39,683 nt of DNA from an uncultured Gemmiger sp. (GCA_944388125.1 CALXHO010000107.1:1-39683), one strand, 5' to 3'. Positions 23,984 to 34,273 are shown, counted from the stretch's first letter. A program made the numbers and translations. Notes: generated by a model not told the origin, from the sequence alone.

Positions 23984-26158
23984 TTACTTCTGCGGGATAC
24001 CTTTCATGCTCAAACCGATGCGTTTTTTCTTTGCATCCACGCTGATCACCTTGACCCGGACCACATCCCCAACTTTGAGGACTTCGCGGGGGTGTTTGAT
24101 ATAACGGTCCGTGATCTGAGAGATGTGTACAAGACCATCCTGATGCACTCCGATATCCACAAACGCACCGAAGTCAATGACATTACGGACAGTACCGGAC
24201 AGTTCCATTCCCTCTTTGAGGTCCTCCAGCTGCATGACATCACTTCGGAGGAGCGGCTTCGGCAAGCTGTCGCGAACATCCCGGCCAGGCTTGCGCAGTT
24301 CCGATACAATATCGTTCAAAGTAGGTTCGCCGATGCCGATCTCGGCGCACAACTTGGTTGCCCCCAGCTGTGCCACACGCTTTTCCAGATCGTTCAGTGC
24401 CGGGGTACCGATGTCCGCTGCCTGGTATCCGCACTCTTCCAGCAAAGTCCGGGCCGCCGCATAACTTTCCGGGTGTACTGCCGTCTCATCCAGCTTGTTT
24501 TTGGCACCCGGCAGACGCAAAAAGCCCGCGCACTGCTCATACGCCTTGGGACCGAGTCCTTTTACTTTTTTCAGTTCCGCACGGCTTGCAAATGCGCCTT
24601 CTGTCTCTCTGCGTGCAACAATATTCTTGGCGACTGTTGCCGTAATCCCTGCCACCCGGCGCAGAAGAGGTGCCGATGCTGTGTTGAGATCCACACCAAC
24701 CGAGTTGACACAGTCCTCCACAACACCGTCCAGTGTTTCGTTCAGACGTTTCTGCGGCATATCATGCTGATACTGACCCACACCTACCGCCTTGGGATCA
24801 ATCTTGACCAATTCCGACAGCGGATCCTGCAGCCGCCGGGCAATGGATACAGCACTGCGCAGATTTACGTCAAACTGCGGGAATTCTTCCGCCGCCAGCT
24901 TGGAAGCCGAATACACACTTGCTCCCGCTTCGCTGACAACCATGTACTGCAAGTGAAGGCCATCGGATTGTGACAGTTCCCGGATCACATCGGCGGCAAA
25001 CTGCTCGGTTTCCCTTCCTGCCGTGCCGTTTCCGATGGCAAGCAATTCTACGCCGTTTTGACGGATCATCCGTTTGATGATGCTTTTTGCCTGATCCACA
25101 CGTTTGAATTCCGGAACCGGATACACCACATTGGTGTCCAGTACCCGTCCTGTGGCATCCACTACCGCGACCTTACATCCCATTCGATAGCCGGGATCCA
25201 ACCCCATCACCACTTTTCCCCGGATCGGGGGCTGCATTAAAAGCTGGCGGAGATTTTCGCCAAATACCTGAATGGCGCCCTCTGCCGCTTTGTCGGAGAG
25301 TTCACCGCGAAGTTCTGTTTCCAGACTGGGATGAATCAGGCGCTTGTAAGCATCCAGTGCCGCCGCCTCGACAATCTGCGCGCTGGCGCCTCCTTTGCGA
25401 TGAACAAACAGCTGTGCCGTGATGGCCGCGGCACGCTCGCTTTCCACCTGGATGCTGACCTTTAAAAAGCCTTCCCGTTCTCCACGGTCCAGGGCAAGCA
25501 CCCGATGTCCCGGGATCTTGCTCATCGGCTCGGCATAGTCATAATATTGTGCGTAAACACTGTCCTCTTCCTTGGCCTTTACGCTGCGCACCATGCCAAA
25601 AGCCCGGTAAAAGCGGCGAAGCTCCGCCCGGCATCGGGCATCATCGGAGATTGTCTCGGCTAGGATATCCTGCGCACCGGCCAGCGCGGCCACTGCGTCG
25701 GGGACCTCCTCCCCCAGATACTGCTGTGCCGCCGTCTGCGGATCAAACGCCGGATCCTGCTTCAGAATGTCATCAGCCAGCGGCTGCAGCCCACGGGCCC
25801 GGGCAATGCTTGCCCGGGTCTTGCGTTTGGGCTTATAGGGACGGTAGAGATCCTCTACCTCCGCCAGCGTCTTTGCCTCTGCAAGACTCTTTTCCAGCTC
25901 TGGCGTCATGGCATTCTGTTCCGTGATGCTGCGGGTGACTTCCTCCTTGCGGGTGTCCAGCCCCCGCAGATATTCCAGCCTCTCCCCCAGAGTTCGCAGC
26001 ACCTGGTCATCCATAGACCCCGTGGCTTCCTTTCGGTAGCGGGCGATAAACGGAATGGTGTTCCCCTCATCAATAAGGGCAACCGCTCCCGCCACATGGG
26101 CAGGCGTCAGATTCAGTTCCTGTGCGAGCTGATTGATGTGATCGTTTTTCTGTGTCAT
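23984..26158 (-). CDS. tex: Tex-family RNA-binding transcription accessory protein
   Basis: Tex is a conserved cytoplasmic nucleic-acid-binding protein, the bacterial relative of Spt6. The 724-residue product has the family length. Its order is an N-terminal helical region (TIPFIARYRKEATGSMDD), a YqgF/RNase-H-like domain (about 320-440; VMGLDPGYRMGCKVAVVD), helix-hairpin-helix repeats (about 490-560; LNTASAPLLRRVAGI and KVKGLGPKAYEQCAGFLR) and a C-terminal S1 domain (about 645-720; GMELSGTVRNVIDFGAFVDIG). Every block is well conserved. It stands alone between the YfhO-type gene and the HPr-like gene. Confidence 0.96.
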   Translation of the reverse strand: MTQKNDHINQLAQELNLTPAHVAGAVALIDEGNTIPFIARYRKEATGSMDDQVLRTLGERLEYLRGLDTRKEEVTRSITEQNAMTPELEKSLAEAKTLAEVEDLYRPYKPKRKTRASIARARGLQPLADDILKQDPAFDPQTAAQQYLGEEVPDAVAALAGAQDILAETISDDARCRAELRRFYRAFGMVRSVKAKEEDSVYAQYYDYAEPMSKIPGHRVLALDRGEREGFLKVSIQVESERAAAITAQLFVHRKGGASAQIVEAAALDAYKRLIHPSLETELRGELSDKAAEGAIQVFGENLRQLLMQPPIRGKVVMGLDPGYRMGCKVAVVDATGRVLDTNVVYPVPEFKRVDQAKSIIKRMIRQNGVELLAIGNGTAGRETEQFAADVIRELSQSDGLHLQYMVVSEAGASVYSASKLAAEEFPQFDVNLRSAVSIARRLQDPLSELVKIDPKAVGVGQYQHDMPQKRLNETLDGVVEDCVNSVGVDLNTASAPLLRRVAGITATVAKNIVARRETEGAFASRAELKKVKGLGPKAYEQCAGFLRLPGAKNKLDETAVHPESYAAARTLLEECGYQAADIGTPALNDLEKRVAQLGATKLCAEIGIGEPTLNDIVSELRKPGRDVRDSLPKPLLRSDVMQLEDLKEGMELSGTVRNVIDFGAFVDIGVHQDGLVHISQITDRYIKHPREVLKVGDVVRVKVISVDAKKKRIGLSMKGIPQK

Positions 26159-26287
26159 GTGTTCTCCTCAGACTGTCTGGTATTTGGGGGCATTTCCCCG
26201 GACTTCGGCAACTCCTGGATTGGCTGCACAAGCATTTCTCCTGCTTCAGGGTCCTCACGCAGGGCTTTTGGAGAGGCAATGGATATT

Positions 26288-28621
26288 TTATGGTGTCTGC
26301 CGCGGCGAAAGCATCAGTATGAAAAGATAAACCGCATACAAGGCCAGCCCCGACAGCGACAGCATCATTCCGGTTGTCAGTCCCGGTGTCCTGTACTCGA
26401 AAGCAATCTCCGCATGCCCTCCCGGGACGCGGATTGCCATCAGCCCATTGTCCACCTTTTCGATGTCGGCCTCCTGGCCGTTGGCGGTAGCAGAAAATCC
26501 GTCATCGTAGGGCACGCTGAAAAAGACCAGCGTACTCTGGTCATAATCGGTAACGGCTGTAAAGCCGCTGGCCGTTGCCGTGAAAGAGGTCACCCCCATC
26601 GCCCGACGGTCGTTGCAATCCTTCACATAGGAAGCATAATCCAGTGATTCCAGTTCCTCATCACCAATGGGCTTGAGCAAATCCCCATAGGTTTCGATCT
26701 GTTGATCCGTCAGCAGGACTGCGCGCATCAGTGCGTTTCCCCGCAGTTCCTCATCGATTTTCTCGAACTGTTCCTGGGTCATATAATATTCGTATCCGAA
26801 CCCCATGGGAACCCAGTTCTCATTTTCGTAAATCTGGTAGCTGGTGGTCGTCTGTGCCAGATTCCATCCCTTGAGCGAAAGGTTTTCCCAGGACGTCTGA
26901 TCGCTCTTTGGCACCAATGTATACCGCACACTCAAAAGCCCGCGCAAGCCATACAAGTCAAATTCCGGTTTGGAATTCACATCCCGCGTCACTCCGACCG
27001 TGGGATAAAACTCCAGAATATGCGGTGCCACTGTGGAATGGAAAAACTGAATGCAGCTTTTGTCCAGCCAGATGCCCATATTATTATAACAGTTATAGGC
27101 ATCCAGACGGTAGAATGTATCCTCCGGCAGAACAGCATTGACCTCATCGGCTTCCCGGTAAGTCTGCTGCACATATTCGGCATCGTTGTACCACTGGGCA
27201 TATTTAGAAATGGATATATGCACCGTACCGTACAAAAAGCTGAATCCCAGCACCGCTGCCATCAGTACCGGAAAATAATGCCGCGTATACCGGAAAAAGC
27301 GCAGAATCAATGCAAAGAGTACAACGCCCAGTACGCTGATCCCGAAAATAGCCCAGAACCGTGCCTGGTTGTCCACCACCCCCAAAATGAAGTTGCCATC
27401 CTCGTCCGTGTTGGGAACCAGGGCAAAAGCTGCTGCCGACAGCGTAAAAATGGCGACCAGACGGTTTGCGCCCCAGAGGTTTGCCGTTTCGTCCTGCAGA
27501 GCCATGGCGGTGGCACCGCACAGAACCAGCAGGGGCATGTAATACCAGCGGGCATAGTAGCTGGAATTGAGCGCATAGAACAAACTGTTCAGCCCCGGCA
27601 CCAGTGCGCAGACCAGGCAGATTTTCAGCAAAATCGTAAACGGATGACGCCGCCGCTTGCGACAAAAGGCCAGTCCGGCTGCAATGCCCACAACAGGCAG
27701 ATAGGCGGACATGCTGGTCCACTTCAGAATTCCGCCGTTGAACATATCGTTCAGATACGGCGCATCCGGAGCCAGGAACATACTGTACAGAATTGCCAGG
27801 TACTGCTGGGAATTTCCATAGACCAGATAGCCATAGCCTGTAAACGGATCAATGGTTCTGGGATTTTGCAGCAAGGAAAGAATCGTGGGAATCAGCAGCA
27901 GGCTGCCCGCCAGACAGCCGATCGTGGTTTCCAATGCAAGAATCCCGAACCTTTTCAGCGTAACCGGATACCGCCGGGCGGCCCACATGCAGATAAAGTA
28001 CAGCAAGAGAAAAACGGCCTGTCCTGCAAAGAAAAAGTAATTATTCAAAAGGCAGATTGCCACCCAGACCGGGAATCTGCCTTTTTTCCCGTCGATGGCG
28101 GTATCATCCAGAGACGCCAGCAGATAGGGAAAAATTGCCGGGGCATCCAGAAAGAAATAAAAGAAAATATTGTAAACGTTAAAGCCGCAGAAAGCATAGA
28201 GACACCCGGCCAGCACGGCCATTCGCTGATCCTTGGACCAGCGGCGCAGCCAGAGATAAGCCCCGCTGCCTGCAACAGCGAATTTCAGGCACATCATGGG
28301 TGCCATCAGCCAAGGGATCCAGCGGGAGGGAAGCAGAATCGTCAGCCAGAAAAAGGGACTGCCGAGGGCATAGTAAGAGTAGGAGTTGACAAAACCGCTG
28401 CCTAAATCCGTGGCCCAGCTGAAGGTTCCCCCCTGCTTGACAAAGGCGTTGGTATACTGATAAAAGGGGATCATCTGGTCATTGAAATCCCCCGCATAGT
28501 GGAAGAAGTCCCCTTGACTGGCATCGATGATGCAATGCGGCAGAAACAATGCCGCCGCCAGCCCCAGGCAGATGAAAAAGGTACGCCAATACCAGGATTG
28601 TTGCTTCCGGAGCTTTTCCAT
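26288..28621 (-). CDS. YfhO-family multispanning membrane protein
   Basis: The ATG at 28621 follows GGGGAGG and gives 777 residues. About a dozen membrane segments fill residues 15-490, followed by a long extracytoplasmic part and one final segment near the C-terminus (about 750-770). An early acidic loop (HYAGDFNDQMIPFY) and SYYALGSPFFWL resemble the YfhO family, whose Bacillus members take part in glycosylation of cell-surface polymers such as lipoteichoic acid. The fold is that of polyprenyl-linked sugar transferases. Its target here is unknown. It is divergent from the nucleotidase gene. Confidence 0.85.
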   Translation of the reverse strand: MEKLRKQQSWYWRTFFICLGLAAALFLPHCIIDASQGDFFHYAGDFNDQMIPFYQYTNAFVKQGGTFSWATDLGSGFVNSYSYYALGSPFFWLTILLPSRWIPWLMAPMMCLKFAVAGSGAYLWLRRWSKDQRMAVLAGCLYAFCGFNVYNIFFYFFLDAPAIFPYLLASLDDTAIDGKKGRFPVWVAICLLNNYFFFAGQAVFLLLYFICMWAARRYPVTLKRFGILALETTIGCLAGSLLLIPTILSLLQNPRTIDPFTGYGYLVYGNSQQYLAILYSMFLAPDAPYLNDMFNGGILKWTSMSAYLPVVGIAAGLAFCRKRRRHPFTILLKICLVCALVPGLNSLFYALNSSYYARWYYMPLLVLCGATAMALQDETANLWGANRLVAIFTLSAAAFALVPNTDEDGNFILGVVDNQARFWAIFGISVLGVVLFALILRFFRYTRHYFPVLMAAVLGFSFLYGTVHISISKYAQWYNDAEYVQQTYREADEVNAVLPEDTFYRLDAYNCYNNMGIWLDKSCIQFFHSTVAPHILEFYPTVGVTRDVNSKPEFDLYGLRGLLSVRYTLVPKSDQTSWENLSLKGWNLAQTTTSYQIYENENWVPMGFGYEYYMTQEQFEKIDEELRGNALMRAVLLTDQQIETYGDLLKPIGDEELESLDYASYVKDCNDRRAMGVTSFTATASGFTAVTDYDQSTLVFFSVPYDDGFSATANGQEADIEKVDNGLMAIRVPGGHAEIAFEYRTPGLTTGMMLSLSGLALYAVYLFILMLSPRQTP

Positions 28622-28691
28622 CGCGGGTTGCCTCCCCTTTCTCTTACCTGTGGGTGAAAACAGCAAAAAGGTTTCTGCCTGACCGGTTGTG

Positions 28692-28700
28692 TGGTATACT
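28692..28700 (+). promoter_or_regulatory. Extended -10 promoter for the yfbR-like gene
   Basis: TGGTATACT has a TG directly upstream of the -10, and a TTTCTG lies 17 bp before it. The string TGTGGTATACTGAAA is identical to that upstream of polA. Confidence 0.6.
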
Positions 28701-28755
28701 GAAACAAGTGAAACATTGCCGCAGCTTACGCGGCACGGAAAGGACCCAATCCAAG

Positions 28756-29358
28756 ATGAAAACATTTCCCTTCAATGCCCTGCTCGGCCGGATGAAATAC
28801 ATCACCCGCTGGAGCCTGATGCACAACAGCCGCCCCGAAAGCCTGAGCGAGCACACCGCCGACACCGCACTGATCGCACATATGCTGTGCCGCATTGCCC
28901 AGCACTGTACGCATACGGGAGATGGCATCCGTCCCGACACAGTGGCCACAGCAGCATTATACCATGACGCGCCGGAAATTTTAACCGGAGATATGCCGAC
29001 ACCTGTAAAATATAAAAACGATGCCCTTCGTACCGCCTACAAAGCGGTAGAGGCGGAAAGTGCCCGCGCCATGGCAGGACTGCTGCCGCCTGAGATTTCT
29101 GCTGAGACAGAGCTCTACCTGACCGGGGCTGTTCTCTCCGACTCCGAGCGGAAATTGCTCAAGGCGGCGGACCGGCTCTCTGCCCTCATCAAATGCATTG
29201 AGGAATGCCAGAGCGGCAACCGGGAATTTGAGGCGGCGCGCCGTCAGCAGGAGGCCGCACTGCATGAGATGCAATGTCCTGAGGCTGAGTATTTTATGGA
29301 ACACATGCTCCCCTGCTACACACAAAATCTGGATGAGCTGACCCGCGGGCGATTCTGA
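28756..29358 (+). CDS. yfbR: 5'-deoxynucleotidase, YfbR-type HD hydrolase
   Basis: It removes phosphate from deoxynucleoside 5'-monophosphates. The ATG at 28756 gives 200 residues, the same length as E. coli YfbR. The match runs end to end: RWSLMHNSRPESLSEHT, the HD motif in ALYHDAPEILTGDMPTPVKY, AADRLSALIKCIEE, NREFEAA and YFMEHMLPCYTQNLDE. Metal ligands are the His of SEHT, the HD pair and the later Asp in AADRL. An in-frame frame opening at 28654 runs through the promoter and is rejected. It likely shapes deoxynucleotide pools; polA is two genes further on. Confidence 0.93.
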   Translation: MKTFPFNALLGRMKYITRWSLMHNSRPESLSEHTADTALIAHMLCRIAQHCTHTGDGIRPDTVATAALYHDAPEILTGDMPTPVKYKNDALRTAYKAVEAESARAMAGLLPPEISAETELYLTGAVLSDSERKLLKAADRLSALIKCIEECQSGNREFEAARRQQEAALHEMQCPEAEYFMEHMLPCYTQNLDELTRGRF

Positions 29359-29367
29359 GTTTTTTGC

Positions 29368-30348
29368 TCAGTCCTGTGCGCGATAGACTGCCTCGATCAG
29401 GCGGTCCACATCCTCAAAATGGCTCAGCGTGGCACACGCTCTGCGCAGTGCGGCCGCCCCCCTCAGCCCGCGCATATAGTGGATGGCCTGGCTGCGGGCC
29501 TGCGGCATGGCCGTCCACTCTCCCTTGCGCTCACACATATCGTAGATCTGCTCCCGCAGAGTCTGCATCTTCTGGCGCAGTGTCGGAGCCGCTGGGGCAG
29601 GCTGCCCCAGCAGCGCAGCACGGATTTCTTCAAACAGCCAGGGATTTCCCAGCGCACCGCGGCCGACCATGACAGCATCACAGCCTGTTTCCCGCATCAG
29701 GGCCAGTGCCTCCTCCGCTGTTGTAACATCGCCATTGCCCACAACCGGAATCTGTACCGCCTGTTTGACCGCTCGGATAATCTCCGGGCTGATGGGCGGA
29801 ATGTACATCTGTTCCCGGGTACGGCCATGTACCGTGATCAGGGCAGCTCCATTTGCCTCGCATTGCTTCGCGACCTCCACAGCGGTCAGATGTTCCGCGT
29901 CCCAGCCGGCCCGCATTTTGACAGTGACAGGCGTCCCTTCCGCCGCCTCAACCGCAGCACGGACCATACGCCCGCAGAGTTCCGGGTCCAGCATCAGTTT
30001 GCTTCCCGCCCCACTGCCGGTGATTTTGGGCGCCGGGCAGCCCATGTTGATATCCAGCAGGTCAAAGGTCACGCCCTTGTCCCGGATAATGCGCACCGCT
30101 TCCCCCAGCGTTTCCGGCTCTGCGCCGAACAGCTGCACTGCATAGATCCCGTGAGGGTCCTTGTCCCGCAGGAGCCCCACGCTCTTTTGGTCCCCGTAAG
30201 TGATGGCCTTTGCGCTTGCCATCTCGCTGACGGTATAGGCGGCTCCATGATCCGCCATCAAATGGCGGCAGGCCGCGTCGGTAAAGCCCGCCATGGGGGC
30301 AAATATTGCTCCTGTGGGCAGTTCCAGACTGCCAATGCGTATTGTCAT
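29368..30348 (-). CDS. dusB: tRNA-dihydrouridine synthase (DusB-like)
   Basis: This flavoprotein reduces uridine to dihydrouridine in tRNA D-loops. The 326-residue product has a TIM barrel with APMAGFTDAACR, the catalytic Cys in DINMGCPAPKI, VTVKMRAGWD, VHGRTREQMY, GNGDV and GRGALGNPW, followed by a C-terminal helical recognition domain. It converges with the yfbR-like gene (9 bp apart) and is divergent from polA. The DusB label follows the GAIFAPMAGFTD and DINMGCPAPKI pattern of the Bacillus homologues. Confidence 0.93.
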   Translation of the reverse strand: MTIRIGSLELPTGAIFAPMAGFTDAACRHLMADHGAAYTVSEMASAKAITYGDQKSVGLLRDKDPHGIYAVQLFGAEPETLGEAVRIIRDKGVTFDLLDINMGCPAPKITGSGAGSKLMLDPELCGRMVRAAVEAAEGTPVTVKMRAGWDAEHLTAVEVAKQCEANGAALITVHGRTREQMYIPPISPEIIRAVKQAVQIPVVGNGDVTTAEEALALMRETGCDAVMVGRGALGNPWLFEEIRAALLGQPAPAAPTLRQKMQTLREQIYDMCERKGEWTAMPQARSQAIHYMRGLRGAAALRRACATLSHFEDVDRLIEAVYRAQD

Positions 30349-30422
30349 CCTTTTTCTCCATTTCCTGTCATAACAATCAAAACCATTTTATTGTACCACA
30401 ATACGCACACCGTGACAATTTG

Positions 30423-30431
30423 TGGTATACT
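30423..30431 (+). promoter_or_regulatory. Extended -10 promoter for polA
   Basis: TGGTATACT, with no good -35 box, lies about 110 bp before the polA start. The surrounding TGTGGTATACTGAAA matches the yfbR-like promoter. Confidence 0.55.
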
Positions 30432-30543
30432 GAAAAAGTATCTGTGTTTTTATTTTCCACTTGCTCCGGAATATCAATCCGCTTTTCCCGGGCAATTTCT
30501 TTCCGCATGACTTTCCCATCAGAAATCAGGAGGCCACCATATC

Positions 30544-33069
30544 ATGAAACTACTTGTCCTAGACGGCAACAGCCTGGTGAACCGGGCATTTTTCGGCATC
30601 AAGGTGCTTACCACAAAGGACGGCCGTTATACCAATGCCATTTACGGCTTCCAGAATATTCTGCTGAATCTGCTGGCGTCCCAAAAGCCTGATGCCGTTG
30701 CCATTGCGTGGGATGAAAAAGCCCCCACCTTCCGCCATACTGCCTACGACGGATACAAGGCCACCCGCCACGGCATGCCCGAGGAACTGGCCCAGCAGAT
30801 GCCTGTACTGAAAGAACTGTTGTCCGACCTGGGGTTTGTTCAGGTCAGCAAGGCCGGCTGGGAAGCAGACGACATCCTGGGCACTCTCGCCGCTGCCTGT
30901 GAAAAGACAGGCGGCACTACACTGCTGGCAACCGGCGACCGGGACAGCCTGCAGCTGGTGGACAGCTCCACAACCGTTCTTTTGGCTACCAACAAGGAAA
31001 CCCTCACCATGGACGAGGATGCCATCCGCGAGAAATACGGCATCGAGCCGCCCCAGCTCATTGAGGTCAAGAGCCTGATGGGGGATGCCTCCGACAACAT
31101 TCCCGGTGTCAAAGGCATCGGGGAAAAGACGGCGCTCTCCCTTGTCCAGAAATTCGGCAGTCTGGAAAATGTCTACGCCAACATTGAAGACAAGGCGATC
31201 AAGCCGAAACAGCGGGAGAACCTGCTGGCTCACCGGGAGGATGCTCAGCTCTCCCATATGCTGGGTACCATCCGCCGGGACGCCCCCATTGACACAGAGC
31301 CGCAGAACTACCTCCGCAAAGAGGGTGACCCGGCTGCGGCCGCAAAGCTGCTGGCTGATCTGGAAATGCATAAGCTTGTGGAGCGCTGGGGTCTGAAGGA
31401 GGGCGCTCCCGCTGCAGCAGTGATTGAACTGCCGCAACTGGAAGTGCAGCCTCTGCCCTTTCTGGTTTCCGGGCGGTGCTATCTTGCCCGCACCCCGTCC
31501 AAGGACGGCAATGGCGCCTGGTATGCAGTGCAGCTTCTTCCCCATCCGGTTGTCTATTCTCTGGAGGAAAGCCGTCTGGCAGCTCTTTTGGACAGTGAGG
31601 CAGACCTTTGGGCTTTCGATGCAAAGCCGCTGTTCCGTCTTGCTCTGGAAAAAGGCGGGGTCGGCTCCTCACTGCACTTTGACGGCAAGCTGGCCGCTTA
31701 TCTTCTGAATCCTTCCGCCAGCCGGTATGAGGTTTCCTCCCTCGCGGCAGAATATGGCATTTCCCCCGCCTTCACCTGCAAAGAGTATCCGGACGCCGCC
31801 GTTCTCGGCCCTCTTTGTGAGGCCCTGCACATGCATCTGGAGGAACAGGGCATGCTGCGACTGCATGATGAGATCGAACTTCCTCTGGCACGGGTCCTGG
31901 CAGACATGGAGCGAATCGGCTTTGCTGTGGATGCCGACGGAATCCGCGCTTTCGGTGTCGAGCTGACCGCCTCGCTGCAGCAGCTTTTGGAACGCATTTA
32001 CAACGAGGTCGGGTATACCTTCAATCTGAACAGCCCCAAACAGCTGGGGGAAGCCCTCTTCGAGAAATTGGGACTTCCGCCGCGGAAAAAGACCAAGAGC
32101 GGCTATTCCACCGATGCGGAAACCCTGGAAAGTCTGCGCCCATACAGCCCTGTCATTGACGACATTCTCCAGTATCGCACGTATCAGAAGCTCAACTCCA
32201 CCTACGTGGAGGGACTGCTCAAAGCCATCGGTCCGGATGGCCGCATTCACTCCACCTTTATTCAGACCGAGGCCCGCACCGGACGCATCAGCTCCACCGA
32301 GCCCAATCTGCAGAATATTCCCATCCGCACCGAGCTGGGCAGCCGTCTGCGCGGTTTCTTCGTTGCTGCCGACGGCTGCGATCTGGTGGATGCCGACTAT
32401 TCTCAGATCGAACTGCGGATTTTGGCGCACATCACCGGCGACGAAGCCATGCAGCACGCCTTCCAGTCCGGAGCCGACATTCACCGCTCCACTGCTGCCA
32501 AGATTTACGGCATCCCCCCGGAGGAGGTAACCCACGATCTGCGCACTTCCGCCAAAGCCATCAATTTTGGTATCATGTACGGCAAAGGGGCGTTTTCCCT
32601 CAGCCGGGATCTGAACGTCCCGGTCAAAGAGGCAGAAGCTTTCCTCAAAACCTACCTCAACACCTTTCCCAAGGTGGATGGCTATATGAAGGACTGCATT
32701 GCCCAGGCCAAAGAAACCGGATACGTTTCCACCCTGTTCGGCCGCCGCCGCCCATTGCCCGAACTGGCCAGTTCCAACTTCCAGGTTCGTTCCAGCGGGG
32801 AGCGCATGGCCCGCAATACACCGATTCAGGGCACAGCGGCCGACATCATCAAACTGGCTATGGTGCATGTATGGCAGAGCCTGCGAGACGAAGGTCTCAA
32901 AGCACAGCTGCTTTTACAGGTACACGATGAACTGATTGTCGAAGCTCCCATCGACGAGGTCGAACGGGTAAAACAGCTGCTGAAGGAAAAAATGGAGCAG
33001 GTTGTCCAGTACTCCGTTCCTCTGACTGCAGATGTGGGCACCGGCAAAACCTGGCTGGAAGCGCATTGA
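30544..33069 (+). CDS. polA: DNA polymerase I
   Basis: PolA fills repair gaps and removes Okazaki primers. The 841-residue product starts after AGGAGG. The 5' nuclease domain (about 1-290) has LVLDGNSLVNRAF, GWEADDILGTLA, TGDRDSLQL and SLMGDASDNIPGVKGIGEKTA. The central domain (about 300-440) lacks the DxE signature of proofreading enzymes (only WAFDAK and HFDGK remain), so 3'-5' exonuclease activity is probably lost, as in Taq and Bacillus enzymes. The polymerase domain has motif A DYSQIELRILAH, motif B RTSAKAINFGIMYG and motif C QVHDELIVE. tsaD follows after about 155 bp. Confidence 0.97.
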   Translation: MKLLVLDGNSLVNRAFFGIKVLTTKDGRYTNAIYGFQNILLNLLASQKPDAVAIAWDEKAPTFRHTAYDGYKATRHGMPEELAQQMPVLKELLSDLGFVQVSKAGWEADDILGTLAAACEKTGGTTLLATGDRDSLQLVDSSTTVLLATNKETLTMDEDAIREKYGIEPPQLIEVKSLMGDASDNIPGVKGIGEKTALSLVQKFGSLENVYANIEDKAIKPKQRENLLAHREDAQLSHMLGTIRRDAPIDTEPQNYLRKEGDPAAAAKLLADLEMHKLVERWGLKEGAPAAAVIELPQLEVQPLPFLVSGRCYLARTPSKDGNGAWYAVQLLPHPVVYSLEESRLAALLDSEADLWAFDAKPLFRLALEKGGVGSSLHFDGKLAAYLLNPSASRYEVSSLAAEYGISPAFTCKEYPDAAVLGPLCEALHMHLEEQGMLRLHDEIELPLARVLADMERIGFAVDADGIRAFGVELTASLQQLLERIYNEVGYTFNLNSPKQLGEALFEKLGLPPRKKTKSGYSTDAETLESLRPYSPVIDDILQYRTYQKLNSTYVEGLLKAIGPDGRIHSTFIQTEARTGRISSTEPNLQNIPIRTELGSRLRGFFVAADGCDLVDADYSQIELRILAHITGDEAMQHAFQSGADIHRSTAAKIYGIPPEEVTHDLRTSAKAINFGIMYGKGAFSLSRDLNVPVKEAEAFLKTYLNTFPKVDGYMKDCIAQAKETGYVSTLFGRRRPLPELASSNFQVRSSGERMARNTPIQGTAADIIKLAMVHVWQSLRDEGLKAQLLLQVHDELIVEAPIDEVERVKQLLKEKMEQVVQYSVPLTADVGTGKTWLEAH

Positions 33070-33223
33070 CAGGCCCTGTAAAGTAATTTTCTTTCTGTCA
33101 TGCAAACGTTTTGTCGTTTTTGTTCCTACCACGTAAAGTCGGGTATCTTTACAGAGCAAAGCGTCGTATTTTAGAATCTTATTGGTGCGGGATTCCCTGC
33201 GCCAGATTGGTTGGTGATTTTCT

Positions 33224-34231
33224 ATGTACATTCTCGGCATTGAGTCCACCTGTGACGAGACCGCCGCAGCCATCGTGGAGGATAGTCGGAAGCTGGTTTC
33301 CAATGTGATCAGTACCAGTGTAAAGGAGCAGGCTCTGTACGGCGGTGTGGTTCCGGAAATCGCAAGCCGCCGCCACGTGGAATATATCAGCGCAACAGTG
33401 GAGCAGGCGCTTGCCGATGCTTTCATGACAATGGCAGATGTGGATGCAATTGCTGTCACCTTTGCGCCCGGACTGATCGGCGCGGTGTTGGTCGGCGTCA
33501 ACTTTGCCAAGGGTCTGGCCTATGCCTCAGGCAAGCCCCTCGTCCCGGTGCATCATCTCCGCGGACACATTGCTGCAAATTATCTGACCCATCCCGACCT
33601 GAAGCCTCCGTTTCTTTGTCTGGTTGCCAGCGGCGGACACAGTCACATCGTGATGGTGGAGGACTGGTGCCGTTACCGCATCCTCGGCCGGACTGTTGAT
33701 GACGCCGCAGGCGAAGCTTTCGACAAGGTCGCACGCACACTGGGACTGCCCTATCCCGGCGGCCCCAGCGTCTCCGCAGCGGCGAAGGGCGGCGATCCCC
33801 ATGCATACCGCCTTCCCACTCCTCATGTGGAAGGGAAATACAATGTGAGCTTTTCCGGTTTGAAGACCGCCGTTATCAACGAGGTGCATAATGCCGAGCA
33901 GCGCGGCGAGAGCATCAACGTCCCCAACATGGCCGCCAGCTTCCAGGAGCGCATCGCCCAGATTCTGGCCAAAAAGCTGCTGGCTGCAGCAGCCGATACC
34001 GGCGCCAAGGTAGTGTGCCTGGCTGGTGGTGTGGCTGCCAACGGCCGCCTGCGCCAGCTGGTCAACGATGGCGTACAAAAGCTTGGTGCCAAAGTGTATC
34101 TGCCTGAGCTGAAATACTGTGGCGATAATGGCGCTATGATCGCCGCCCAAGGGTACTACGAATATCAGGACGGCAACCTCGCCGGTCTCGATCTCAACGG
34201 TCTGCCCACTCTGCCCATTGACTACCGCTGA
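33224..34231 (+). CDS. tsaD: tRNA threonylcarbamoyladenosine transferase TsaD
   Basis: TsaD transfers threonylcarbamoyl to A37 of ANN-decoding tRNAs, working with TsaB and TsaE. The 335-residue product has the family's MYILGIESTCDETA start, the metal-binding HHLRGH (His111, His115), ASGGHSHIV, DDAAGEAFDKVAR, SFSGLKTAV, LAGGVAANGRLR and the late CGDNGAMIA. The ribosome site (GGTTGGTGAT) is weak for so conserved a gene. It follows polA on the same strand with no clear terminator between and is followed by a strong one. Confidence 0.97.
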   Translation: MYILGIESTCDETAAAIVEDSRKLVSNVISTSVKEQALYGGVVPEIASRRHVEYISATVEQALADAFMTMADVDAIAVTFAPGLIGAVLVGVNFAKGLAYASGKPLVPVHHLRGHIAANYLTHPDLKPPFLCLVASGGHSHIVMVEDWCRYRILGRTVDDAAGEAFDKVARTLGLPYPGGPSVSAAAKGGDPHAYRLPTPHVEGKYNVSFSGLKTAVINEVHNAEQRGESINVPNMAASFQERIAQILAKKLLAAAADTGAKVVCLAGGVAANGRLRQLVNDGVQKLGAKVYLPELKYCGDNGAMIAAQGYYEYQDGNLAGLDLNGLPTLPIDYR

Positions 34232-34273
34232 TTTCTGCGCCGTACTGTACCCGTTCATCGCCCTTTTATTCCG

